Source: Vicia villosa (lineage: Eukaryota; Streptophyta; Magnoliopsida; Fabales; Fabaceae). From it: DNA of 64,000 bases. A program made the position numbers and the translations under genes. Under the pieces are notes generated by a model that worked only from the letters and a program-made list of their open reading frames with translations, was not told where the DNA came from and searched no databases. Shown here piece after piece: positions 43,132 through 53,581 of this stretch. Location of the stretch: the NCBI RefSeq assembly GCF_029867415.1, contig NC_081186.1, positions 17,988,930 through 18,052,929 of the forward strand, written 5' to 3'. The stretch's first letter is position 1. Each line of letters starts with the position of its first letter.

Positions 43132-44767
43132 CTACTCACTCAGAAGATGTTATCCTTGGGAAGAAAGAAGATCCTATCAGAACCAGATCATTCCTTAAGA
43201 ACAATGCAGAATGTCAATTTGGTCTAGTATCTCTTATCGAGCATACTTCTGTTTATCAAGCTCTGGAAAATGCTTACTGGATAATTGCCATGCAAGAAGA
43301 ACTCAATCAGTTTACAAGGAATGACGTATGGGATCTTGTTCCTAGACAAAAAGGATTCAACATCATTGGAACCAAGCGGGTCTTAAAAAATAAGCTAAGC
43401 AAAAAAGGAAAAGTTGTAAGAAACAAAGCCAGACTAATTGCTCAGGTCTATAGTCAGCAAGAAGGCATAGACTATATAGAAACCTTTGCACTAGTGGCCA
43501 GGTTAGAATCTATTCGCTTATTAATTTCTTTTGCCACTCAACATAACATCACTCTATATCAGATGGATGTTAAGAGTGCCTTGTTAAATGGTTATTTAGA
43601 TGAGGAAGTATATGTCCACCAACCTCCTGGTTTTGAAGACTCTAAGTCTCCAGAACATGTTTTCAAATTAAAGAAATCATTATATGGATTGAAGCAAGCT
43701 CCTAGAGCTTGGTATGAAAGATTAAGTTCTTTCCTTCTGGAAAATGGTTTCACTAGAGGACAAGTGGATACTACTCTCTTTTGTAAAACCTTTAAAAAGG
43801 ATATTTTAATTTGCCAAATTTATGTTGACGATATTATCTTTGGAACCTCTAATGCTACACTTGGAAAGGAGTTTGCTAAGTCTATGCAGGCTGAGTTTGA
43901 AATGAGCATGATGGGAGAACTCAAGTACTTTCTTGGGATTCAGATCAATCAAACTTCTGATGGAACCTATGTTCATCAAACCAAGTACGTGAAAGAACTT
44001 TTGAAGAAGTTTAATCTTTCAGAAAGCAGAGAAGAAAAAACTCCTATGCATCCAACGTGTGTCCTAGGTAAGGATGAGCTAAGTAAGAAGGTAGATCAGA
44101 AGCTCTACAGAGGTATGATGGGATCTCTTCTATATCTTACTGCTTCTGACCTGATATTTTATTCAGTGTTTGTCTGTGTGCAAGATTCCAATCAGATCCT
44201 AGAGAATCTCACTTAACAACTGTTAAGAGAATTCTTAGGTATCTGAAAGGTACTACTAATGTTGGTTTAGTCTACAGAAGATATGAAGAATACAACTTAG
44301 TAGGATTTTGTGATACTGATTACACTAGAGATAGAGTTGAAAGGAAAAGTACTTCTGGAAGTTGTCAATTTCTTGGAAGTCACCTGATCTCCTGGTACAG
44401 CAAGAAGCAAGCTACCATTGCCCTCGCTACAACAAAAGCAGAATATGTTGCTGCTGCTGGATGTAGTACACAGGTGCTTTGGATGAAGAGTCAGCTAGAA
44501 GATTATCAGATATATGAGAGTAACATTCCTATCTTCTATGATAATACTTCTTCTATATGTTTATCTAAGAATCCAATCTTACATTCCAAAGCTAAACATA
44601 TTGAGATCAAACATCATTTCATTAGGGACTATGTTCAGAAGGGTGTTCTATCTTTAAACTTTGTTGATACAGACTATCAATGGGCTGATATCTTTACAAA
44701 ACCCCTTCCTGAAGATAGGTTTAAGTTCATTCTGAAGAATATCAGTATGGATGTATGCCCAGAATGA
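43132..44767 (+). pseudogene. pol: Reverse transcriptase and RNase H of SIRE-B, second part of pol
   Basis: This continues the integrase region after the insert. Reverse transcriptase (43290-44140) has AMQEELNQF (start codon optional), KKSLYGLKQAPRAWYERL and the catalytic YVDDIIFG at 43821-43844. A one-base deletion near 44149 shifts frame at the start of RNase H. RNase H then reads in another frame to TGA at 44765-44767, with STSGSCQFLG, KAEYVAAAGCS, CLSKNPILHSKAKHIEIKHH and ADIFTKPLPEDRF. The reverse-transcriptase frame itself is open, so this part decayed less than the integrase. Confidence 0.9.
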
Positions 44768-45060
44768 GAAGATGAGAATTTCTGATATATGGACTAGATT
44801 TGAAATGATCATTTATTTTTCTTTTATAAGAAGTTCTGATTGTTAGTCAGTTAGATATTCTGATTCTGTTATTGCTAACATTTCATATGTCTAAGTTGAT
44901 TCAGAGTCTCTTTTAAAGCAAAACAGTTGTCACCAGCTATTCCAGAAGATGAACACGTGTTCACTCTAAAGGGACAAGCATGTGTGCAGTTGATGAGACG
45001 CCGCCCTAGGTAACTGTGCAAATCATTTCAAATATCACATTTTGCCCTAACGTCACTCAA

Positions 45061-45140
45061 CATTAAATGCATTTGATTTTCTGTAATCCTGTTCATTCAG
45101 AAACATATTGCATTTCATTTCAAATCTGTGCCTATATAAA
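45061..45140 (+). promoter_or_regulatory. Candidate internal promoter ahead of the extra SIRE ORF
   Basis: CATTAAATGCATTT (45061-45074) and GCCTATATAAA (TATA part 45133-45140) stand 120 bases before the ATG at 45259. The same two words, in the same order, form the promoter region of the SIRE-B LTR (22472-22485 and 22509-22517). The spacing is 72 here and 37 in the LTR. A perfect 12-base G-box palindrome GAACACGTGTTC is at 44951-44962. Function is an inference. Confidence 0.4.
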
Positions 45141-45258
45141 CTCATCTCCATAACATTTCATCTTTTTACATTCTCTCTCTTTGTTCGTTGTCTATCATTG
45201 TTCATCTCTCTCATTTTGCATAAAACCTAGTTCTAAACCTGAATCTAAGTGTGAATCC

Positions 45259-48200
45259 ATGGCTTCATCTTCGAATGTTCAACGCAAGGTATCATCGCAA
45301 CATCATGTTCAACAAAGGAAACCTGCATATCTTCCTTTGAAGTCTTGTTCGATTCCTTATAATGAACTGGAGGTTCTCTACGAAACAATGGTGGATTTTG
45401 AAAATCTTATGGCACATGATTTCAAAACCAAAACTGCTATGCTGATACAAGAATGGTCAAACTACTTTGAAAGGTTGATTGGACCAGTTTATACTATATT
45501 GGTTAAGGATTTCTAGACACATGCAACGATTACGTCAACTGCCATCATCTCCTTCGTGCTAGGACATGAAGTTGTTGTAACTGAGAAAATGATAAGGAAA
45601 ATGTATGGTCTTGGTGGTTTGGATGGAATCACTGGTGCTCTTTTTGGAAGAACTGATTGGGATAAAGTTGATCGAGAGTTGTTTACTTCTGGTATCGCCT
45701 CTACTTTCACTACTGCTTTGAAGCCTTCCTACAGAGTATGGGCTGAGATCATTCTGGGATCTTTTATCATAGAAAATCATCAAGCGCTGCTACCTATGTC
45801 AATCAGGATCAAAAGTATATATTATTCTGCATTGGCAAAGGCATGAGAGTTAATCTACCAGACATTCTCTTTCAACATCTGAAGACTAATATTGAAGAAT
45901 CAAGAGATGAAGAACGTCAGAAGAATCCCAAACTCAAGAAGAATACTATCCCTCTTTGAAGGAGGATTTCAGATATTCTGATTGAGAGTGGTTTGATAGA
46001 AGTTCTGAGAGCAGCTGGCTCATCTAAGAGCTTGTCTGTTATCCAAGGAGTTATTTTGAATGCTCAGTGTAATACGGTGAACTAACTTTAAAGAAATGTC
46101 ACGGTAAGCAAGAGTCGCCACCGACTTTTATTTTATCCAATTGGAAAGGCTAAAAGAACAGGAAAGACCTTTTGAAAGATTTTGAGTTCGGGGGGTAGGT
46201 TATACAAAGGGAAGGTGTAAGGCACCCTTTGCATCCATGGTTGTCCATGGGCTCTTAATTGCTTTGCTCTTTATTTTTGAAACCAGAAGTTTAGAAATGT
46301 AGAAGAAGAAAATAAGGACTTTAGCTCGTAAATGAGCGTAGCCTTATTGGAGTTTTTTGAGAAAAGAGTAGAAAAGGGAATTTTAAAATAGAGCATGCAA
46401 TTAAGGGCAAATTACCTAGTTAGATGAAAAATGTTCTATTAGCCTTTCAGGGCTATCCATACCATAGGAGGGTAGGGAAGTCCTTTTATTTAGAGGTTAA
46501 AGGGTCGTCGAATCATCGTTCGCCACAAGACTGTCCCTGCCATAGAGGGGCAGGTAGTCTAAGGGAAGGATTAGAATAGCCATTGTCAGGCAACTAGAGG
46601 ATACCTCAGCACTTCGTAAGAAACTTCGAGGGACGAGATCATATTAGCGAATCGAAGGCAGCATCATTGGGACCTATGATCTTAAGAATGAACCGAGGGC
46701 AACATTGCTAAGGTATATTCGTATCTGAGGGACTTGGCTATTCTGCACTGAAAAACACAAGGCAACAAGGCAACAAGCAATAGGCAACAAGAGGGGTACC
46801 ATAAAAGGTGTGTGGGTGCACAATCACGTGATTATTGCAAAATAATTTATCTTGTAAAATTAATTATTCTAAATTCAGTTCATAAGTTACACTCCCTAAA
46901 TTACTAACCACGCAGTAATATAAACAACGTTAAGTGCCTTCAAGGCCAAGCAATACATACCAGGAACAGTTACATAATAAGCCATGGGGATGGGGGAGAA
47001 AAAGCAATAAATATAAACCCCAATAAAGCAGCAAGTCTGACATAAGTAATAATAGAAAAAGAGAAATAAAATAAATTGAATTTTTGGGTTACCGACTAAT
47101 CGAGCTTTGACCGGTTGGCTAACCCTAAAAATTAGAAAGGGAAAAATAAACAAAGGGTGAGTATAGAAAGAGTTCATTGACATTTGAAAGTAAACCCTAA
47201 CTCATTTTATAAGGCAAAAGATAAATGATATTTAAATAAGGATTAAATCAGGGACTTAGTATTGATCTGATATGGCGCGTAGTCGGACGAACCTTGACGG
47301 TAACCCTGAAAAACTGCACAAAAAAGAGAAAATTTTAAGTGTAGGAATGATCCTCGTAAACCCTGATTAGGGCACAAGTTAACCCTAGTTAATAGAATAA
47401 ATAAAATCAGATTAATTCATTATTGGTTTTTTAACCTAATTAATTAAATCTATGAAAATAAAGATTGGATTAAATTTTCTAATCCTGATAAGTATTTTTA
47501 AACAATTAATAAAATCTTTATAAATAATTAAACAATTAATTTAAACATTTAATTAATCAAATAAAATTATTATTAACAATTAAAATAATTTTTTTTATTT
47601 TAATATTTTTATGAAAAAAGAAAATTTAGAACCAATTTCACTAAAAAACTAATTAATAAGCAATATATAATAAAAAGAATGAATTATGTAACTAAGAGTA
47701 ATAATAAAAAAAATTTAAAAATACTCAGCTTGGATTCAGTGTGGTAAGCCTGGAGAGGTGTATGATACACTGGCAACTTCAGGGCGTTGGATCAGAAGTT
47801 GTGATGATCTGATGGCTGATGGACGTAGGTACACCCCAGTCATGCGCCAGGGGGGTACACAGGATCCTTAAGTAAACCATAACACATATTTTGTTAAAAA
47901 ATAAAAGTCTTCAGTGGGGTTCGAACCCAAGTTTCAATCCTCACGCCTCCGTGCACTTGCCAACCCTGCTGTTTTCACATGTTGAAATAACAAACACAAC
48001 GCATTGCATATATCAAATAAACAAAAAATTCAAAAAAAATTTGAAGAAACATAGCGCGCCATTCTCTCTTCTTCTTCGTTTAGCCTTTGTAAAACACAGA
48101 CACTTTCAGCAACGTTTTTTTTACCGTAGCCATAGGTCTCCATCTCTTCTTCCTCCGAATCATCATCAAATAATGCAAACCAATAACCCAGACCAAGTAT

Positions 48201-51200
48201 AAACAACCTCATGAATTCAATGGACTCATCGATTTGGAGTTTGAGAACCCTAACAATGGCAACTATTGGTACAAGCGGCTAAACGATGATTAAATGATCC
48301 AGAAACATTCATGGCATTATGGAAAACGCAATTATTCAATCAAAACACATTCATGATGCATAAAATCGCGAAATCGAAATTGAAAAAATAATGACCAAAC
48401 CGTGAGTTATAGGGCTCGGTTCTTGACTTGTTCATCGAGTATGATGATTGGCCTAGCTCTGGAATCGTTCAAGGAATATGTTTGAAGCCTCATAATGCTT
48501 TGAATCGTCTCCAATCTCTTCGACCGAACTCCAGATTTTCTTGAACTTCTTTAAGTTTTTGAGTTGGTCCCCTAGCCTCCAAATCCTCTTTTTTTCAATC
48601 TGAATGGTGTGTATATATAATATACGGATTTTAGGGCAACAAAACTGAATCCAATCTTATTGAATCAAGAGATTGGTATTTGATGAAAATTTGATTTTTT
48701 TTCCAATCTTAATTTGACCAATATTTGATTCAATCTCTCCCATTCCAATCTGCACGAATTTTGAATAATTATGGACTATAATTGATGATTGGAATCAAGT
48801 GGAAATAGAATCAAAACAAATTCTCTTAATATTTTCCTCATTATTTGATTTATATCACATTTTTCATGAATTAAATTCAATAAAAAATTTGAATAATAAA
48901 CCAAAAATTTATGGCATTGGATATGAGGCCCTAAATATCATGAGAACAAAGATTGGATCTTAATAAGTTGGGCCTCTTTGCAAAGAAATCCATTTTGAGG
49001 CCTTTTACTTCACATTTTTTTCTTCAAAATCGGCCAACTTTGACAAGGCATATCTCCCTCAATTTTTAAGATATGGAGGAGTTCTAGGACTTTTTGGAAA
49101 CCTCAAGATGTCCTTTACAAGCCATTTTGGAAGATTTTTTTAATTTGAGGATTTTATCTTGATGATATTGGCTTTGACAAAAACTGCTTTCGATTGACTT
49201 TCAAAAAGGACCTATAATATTTTGGTCCATATCTCTCAAATGAAGCATTTTTGGACTTGGCTTGTGAGAGACAAATTTGTAGAGAATCCATTTTCCTTCA
49301 AAATGAGCTTTGGATGGAAAATTTATGATGTTCCATGTTGGAGTTATGGCTGGTCAAAGTGCAGTTGACTTTCTCCTATGAAAACCTTAATTTAGAAACT
49401 TTTGATTTTGTTGATTTCTGATCTTTCCTTGATGAACCATGATCAATCCTTGATCAAATGGTGAATGATACTTCAAAATAAGGATGTTGACAAAAAATCA
49501 GGAGTTTTGACTGTACTTTGACCACATTTGACTTTTAGGTCAAACTAGTCGGCTGTTGACTTTTTGAGCAATTGAGTGATCACTCCTTCGAATTGAGGCT
49601 TGAACTTTGTCATGGAGGTAGTTTGAAACATCATAAACCATATGAGATGCATTGATCCATTGATTTTCTTCAGGAAACCACAAACCCTAGTTTCTTGAGC
49701 CTTTGTTTAGGAGAGTGAGTCTTTGAGCCTTGGACTTTAGTATGAGCTTGAAAGAGAAGTGAGATGGGCAAATTTTGGGGTATGACACTCAAATTCTAAA
49801 AAGGATGCAGCTGATTGAAGAAGTGACCACTCCTTCAACAATGTTTCCAGATATTCTGGCTAGAAGAACTCCTGTTGTGGGTTTTTCTCACATGTTCAAA
49901 GAGGAGCTAGACAAATCTGTCAAACGCTATCTTAAGTCATGTGTTATAGCACAAACTTCTGTTGATCCTGCTTGGATTCGAGGAAGAACTCTTCCATCTC
50001 TAGAAGAGTTAAGAAAGAAGGAACAGAACAAGAAAGAAAAGAAACTGAAGAGAAAAGCCACAGAAGAAGGCCCTGATTCTAAGCAAGTAAAGAAGCAAAA
50101 GAAACCCAAAGAGAATCTCAAACCTAAAAGAACTGATGAACAATTTGAGAAGCTCATTCATAAAGCTTATCGTTCTTCTGACCGTCCCCCTCAAAAAAAG
50201 CCTCATCCTTCTGTCACTGCATCTTCTTCCATAACCACACACATAAACCAACCACTTCTTTCTACACCTGTTCTAAACCCTCAACCACAAAATGATATCT
50301 CTCTCCATCTTCCTTTTGAAAATACTCTCTCAACCACCTTCACCACAGATTCTTCATCTTCTTCCACCCTTGCCTTGTTCTCAAGATAATCAAAACCCTA
50401 TAGTCTTCTTTACCCTGACTATTGTTTCACCTTCAATCCTTCTGAACCCTCTATTAATGCTTGCTATGACTTGTTGATGTGTAAGATCAGAACTGGATTG
50501 GAAACTCTAAAAGCTGCTCATGAAACCCAGATGGATCATGTTGTTCTTCGCAAGTTGTGGAAAGTCTTTAAGAAGGATATGCAGACTGATTTTCTGAATA
50601 TCCAGAAGAGATGCTTGGCTGAAAGTAGTGGATCTTCTGGCTAATTTTTGGATTTAGATGATGGTAAGTACTATCATCCCATCAGGAGCTGGAAATCTCT
50701 TGAAGAGAAGAAATTTGTTGATGAACTTGAAGAATTTCATCCTTTGGCTATGGTTGTGTGGAAGCCTAGCTACCATGTTCTGACTGGAGATTTTAAGTTC
50801 TTATTCAATTGGTTAATGGAGAATCCCTCTGCTAAGGCACCAAGTATGGTATATCCAGAAGTTGAATACCCATCAGAACCTGTTGCTCCTACACTTCCTA
50901 AGAATTTGGCTGAAATTCTTCTGGCACTAGAGAATCCTGATTCTGAAATTCCTTCACCTGTGTATGCTGATGATGCTTCTGAGGCAGAAGCTGATGCTGT
51001 GAAACAAGCTATAGAGAATCATCCTTCTACGCTATCTCCTCTTAAGGAAAATCAAGCTGATGTTCTCATGGTCGATGCTACTGTTCTGGACAATAGCTTT
51101 GATGCTTCTTCTTTGGACCTTCTGTTCTGGTGAACACCATGAAGGCTCTTCAACAGAATCAAGCTGATCTTGCTTCTCGTTTGGACAAGCATGAGGAAAC

Positions 51201-51294
51201 TCACGATGAGTTCAGATCTTTTATGAAGACGCAGACAGAAAGCATTGCTGAGATTCAAAACCTTCTGGCCAAAATAGTTTCTAAACTAGGCTAG
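45259..51294 (+). pseudogene. Extra ORF downstream of pol in SIRE-B (putative plant transposon protein type), split by a solo LTR
   Basis: The ORF begins MASSSNVQRKVSSQHH and the solo LTR at 46068-49787 splits it. It is broken by TAG at 45514-45516 (a Trp codon is likely in the parent), a frame change near 45840, TGA at 45957-45959, TAA at 50387-50389, TAA at about 50642-50644 and a frame change near 51130. It ends at TAG 51292-51294. Recognisable parts are VVTEKMIRKMYGLGGLDG and RVWAEIILGSFI near the N-terminus, a Lys-rich basic stretch at 50000-50150, a Ser/Thr/Pro-rich segment at 50160-50390, and a C-terminal coiled coil. This is the position of the env-like or additional ORF of SIRE/Maximus elements. 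The N-terminal part resembles the domain annotated as putative plant transposon protein. I see no signal peptide or membrane segment, so an envelope role is not supported. Confidence 0.7.
46068..49787 (-). repeat. Solo LTR of the Tat/Ogre-like family, inserted in the extra ORF of SIRE-B
   Basis: On the minus strand it starts TGTCATACCCCAAAATTTGCCC (49787) and ends TAGTTCACCGTATTACA (46068), 3720 bp. No internal region is attached. It is flanked by CTCAG (46063-46067) and CTCAA (49788-49792), a target duplication with one change. Removing the LTR and one copy joins the extra ORF in frame. A tRNA-type B box lies near 47917-47927 and AT-rich DNA at 47440-47720. ORFs inside (46896-47183, 47891-48202) are judged spurious. 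Confidence 0.92.
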
Positions 51295-52205
51295 TCGTAG
51301 TGTGTCTTGGTCTTAGATGTTTTCTTGTTTCTTGCATCTGTTTCTTGTATCTGCTTCTAATCCTTGTTGTATCTTCTGATATATTTTGTTAATCAATGAA
51401 ATATTATCTTCTTCACTTTTTGTTGTTTTATCATCTGAATCTTTTTAATGCTTTTTGATGTTATGACAAAAAGGGGGAGAAACATGATAATTGATTTGAT
51501 TTTTTATATTATCAGTTGCTGGGATTAAGTCTCAACATTCCTAACATTATTTGCAAGTTCTATGTTTGTAAGATTTTTTGCAGGATTGAAGATATTCTGA
51601 AAAAGTTAAACATGAGAAGCAAATAAATGAGGAAAGGCAATTCTAAAGAAGCATGCTCTTGGAAAATTGAAGCAAGCTTAGTGTTGTGAAGCTTCATGAT
51701 CAGAAGCAAGAAGAAGAATGTTTTGATAGTCATTCGTAGAATGCTCTGATGTTCTCGGTTGAGAATATACTCTGATACATTTTCTTCATCTTATATGCTC
51801 TGATAAATGCTATTCATCAAGAATGCTCTGATACATGATAGTTATCAAGAATGATCTGATACATTCACATTATGACTCTGATACATTCATGTTCTGATAA
51901 TTTTTGTCTAGTATGTTCTGAAACATTTCAGGATGTAAAGATGCTCTGATAATGCTCTGAAACATTCAAGAATGTTCTGATTCAATCAAGCATGCTATGA
52001 CAACTAAGAATAAATTCAAAGCTCTGAAAATGTCCTATAAGCTCTGAATATTCTGAAGTTCTAGGAAAAGTGAAAGTCTCTGTTGAAATGAAAAATACTC
52101 AGGGAAGTCTTTTATTTATAAATTCTTCCAGTATTTATTTCAGGGGGAGATTGTTAATCTCAGGGGGAGACATATTCACACACTCTAATTATATGCTTAT
52201 GCTAT
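51295..52205 (+). other. SIRE-B 3' untranslated region
   Basis: Matches SIRE-A 14473-15185 in order, including AAAAAGGGGGAGAAAC and CAGGGGGAGATTGTTAATCTCA. Contains many scattered copies of GCTCTGATACAT from 51720 to 52030. The region is cut at 52205 by the Ogre element, within TATGCTTATGCTAT. No gene is seen. Confidence 0.8.
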
Positions 52206-53444
52206 TGTCATACCCCAATTTTTGACCTAAGATACCACCTCATATCATTGCATATGCATCATTTGCATCTCTAACAAAATTGCATAGCTTGTGTTTGCTA
52301 CTTGTGACTCAGCAGGGTTTAATCAAGAAATCACTCATCAGTACAAGTAACAAATCAATTAGGTTTTTTGTTCTCCCTTCATATTAAAGGAACCATCTTC
52401 ATCAACAATCAACATTTGGTCCTCAGAGATTCATTTCAACAAGCTCAAAGGCTCTGAACCAACCAGATTAGGGTTTTGACTAAAGATAGCATACTCCTGA
52501 CTTTTGCTCAGGGTTTGACCTAATGACTAAGGACGTGACCTCAAGACCCCAAGGGCATCATTTTGACCTAATCCATTGGCTCAAGACATCTCCTACACAA
52601 GGATTGATCAACAGTGAAATTTTTTCAAATCATCAGATTAGGGTTTTGAACTATCAGGGACTAAAATCAGGGATCACATTTGGGAAACCCTAAAAATCCC
52701 CAGGAAGTCAATCAAAGGTTTCAATCATCTTCAAAAGTGTGCCATATCCATTTGTGTGATTCAAGAGATTTGTTTAGAATTTATTCCGCGACTCTTGGCC
52801 TATGGATTCATCATGGTGAAGAAAATTGTTTCTTATGGATTATTTGAAAGATGATACAAGTTTGAAACAATTCATGAAAATTGCAAGAAATATCTTTTAG
52901 TCCACTTGTTGAAAGATTATTTCAAGTATGGTTTAAAACCATAAATTCAAGAATTCAAAATTCATTGGTGCAAGAATATTCTTCACATTACTTCAAGGAA
53001 TTTCCATTCAAAAATATCCAGTATTCATGGTTCATGCAACTTCATTCAAAGATTTTAAAGGAAATTCAAACATTCACAAATGAAGATCATTCTTTACAAA
53101 GTTCTAAGATACAACATTCAAAGTTCCATTTATTTCCAAGAATACAAGTTCATACAATCTAAAGTTGGAATAAATTGGAATTACAAGAAAAAAGAAAAAG
53201 CTTCAAAGACATTCTTGAATTCTTCAATCTTCAAAGTCTTCATTCTTCAAGTTCAAGCTTCTTCATGCTTTCTTCAAAGTTCTCATGCAACATGAAAAAG
53301 AAACAAAGAGGGGTGAAATTAGCAAAAGTCAAAGAATGTCAAAGAGAGATTTTTATGTCATAAAATTCTACAACTTAGAGATATCATAAAATGACATAAA
53401 AATTTACCCACATGGCTTATTTGTCACAAGGATAATGACATAAG

Positions 53445-53520
53445 GAATATATTCTTATTCTTATTCTTATTCTTACAATGATGAAGAATATTCTTATTCT
53501 TATTCTCATTCTTGAGATGA
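53445..53520 (+). repeat. TTCTTA microsatellite in the Ogre LTR
   Basis: Two blocks of TTCTTATTCTTATTCTTA separated by CAATGATGAAGAATA. Each has four to five units. Confidence 0.85.
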
Positions 53521-53572
53521 CTATAACCTCCCAATCAAGTTTCTTAATTCCTAACACATCCCTAAATTTTTC

Positions 53573-53581
53573 CTATAAATA
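53573..53581 (+). promoter_or_regulatory. TATA box of the Ogre LTR
   Basis: CTATAAATA about 1.37 kb into the LTR, followed by a CT-rich stretch near 53630-53650. It corresponds to CTATAAATAGG of the LTR at 1784-3681. Likely marks the start of R. Confidence 0.55.

Larger units (their letters stand above)
21912..52205 (+). mobile_element. SIRE-B: Ty1/copia Maximus/SIRE-type element, split by three later insertions
   Basis: The element's own parts are: 5' LTR 21912-23053; gag and pol start 23137-26429; rest of pol 43132-44767; extra ORF 45259-46067 and 49788-51294; and 3' untranslated region to 52205. The inserts are a Ty3/gypsy element (26430-43131), a solo LTR (46068-49787) and an Ogre element (from 52206). 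By comparison with SIRE-A, the 3' LTR should start only about 75 bases beyond the Ogre insertion point, outside the window. Confidence 0.9.

Noticed and set aside
45259..51294. Host gene interrupted by transposons
   Set aside because: It follows copia RNase H at the usual distance and precedes the SIRE 3' region and polypurine-type text, so it belongs to the element.
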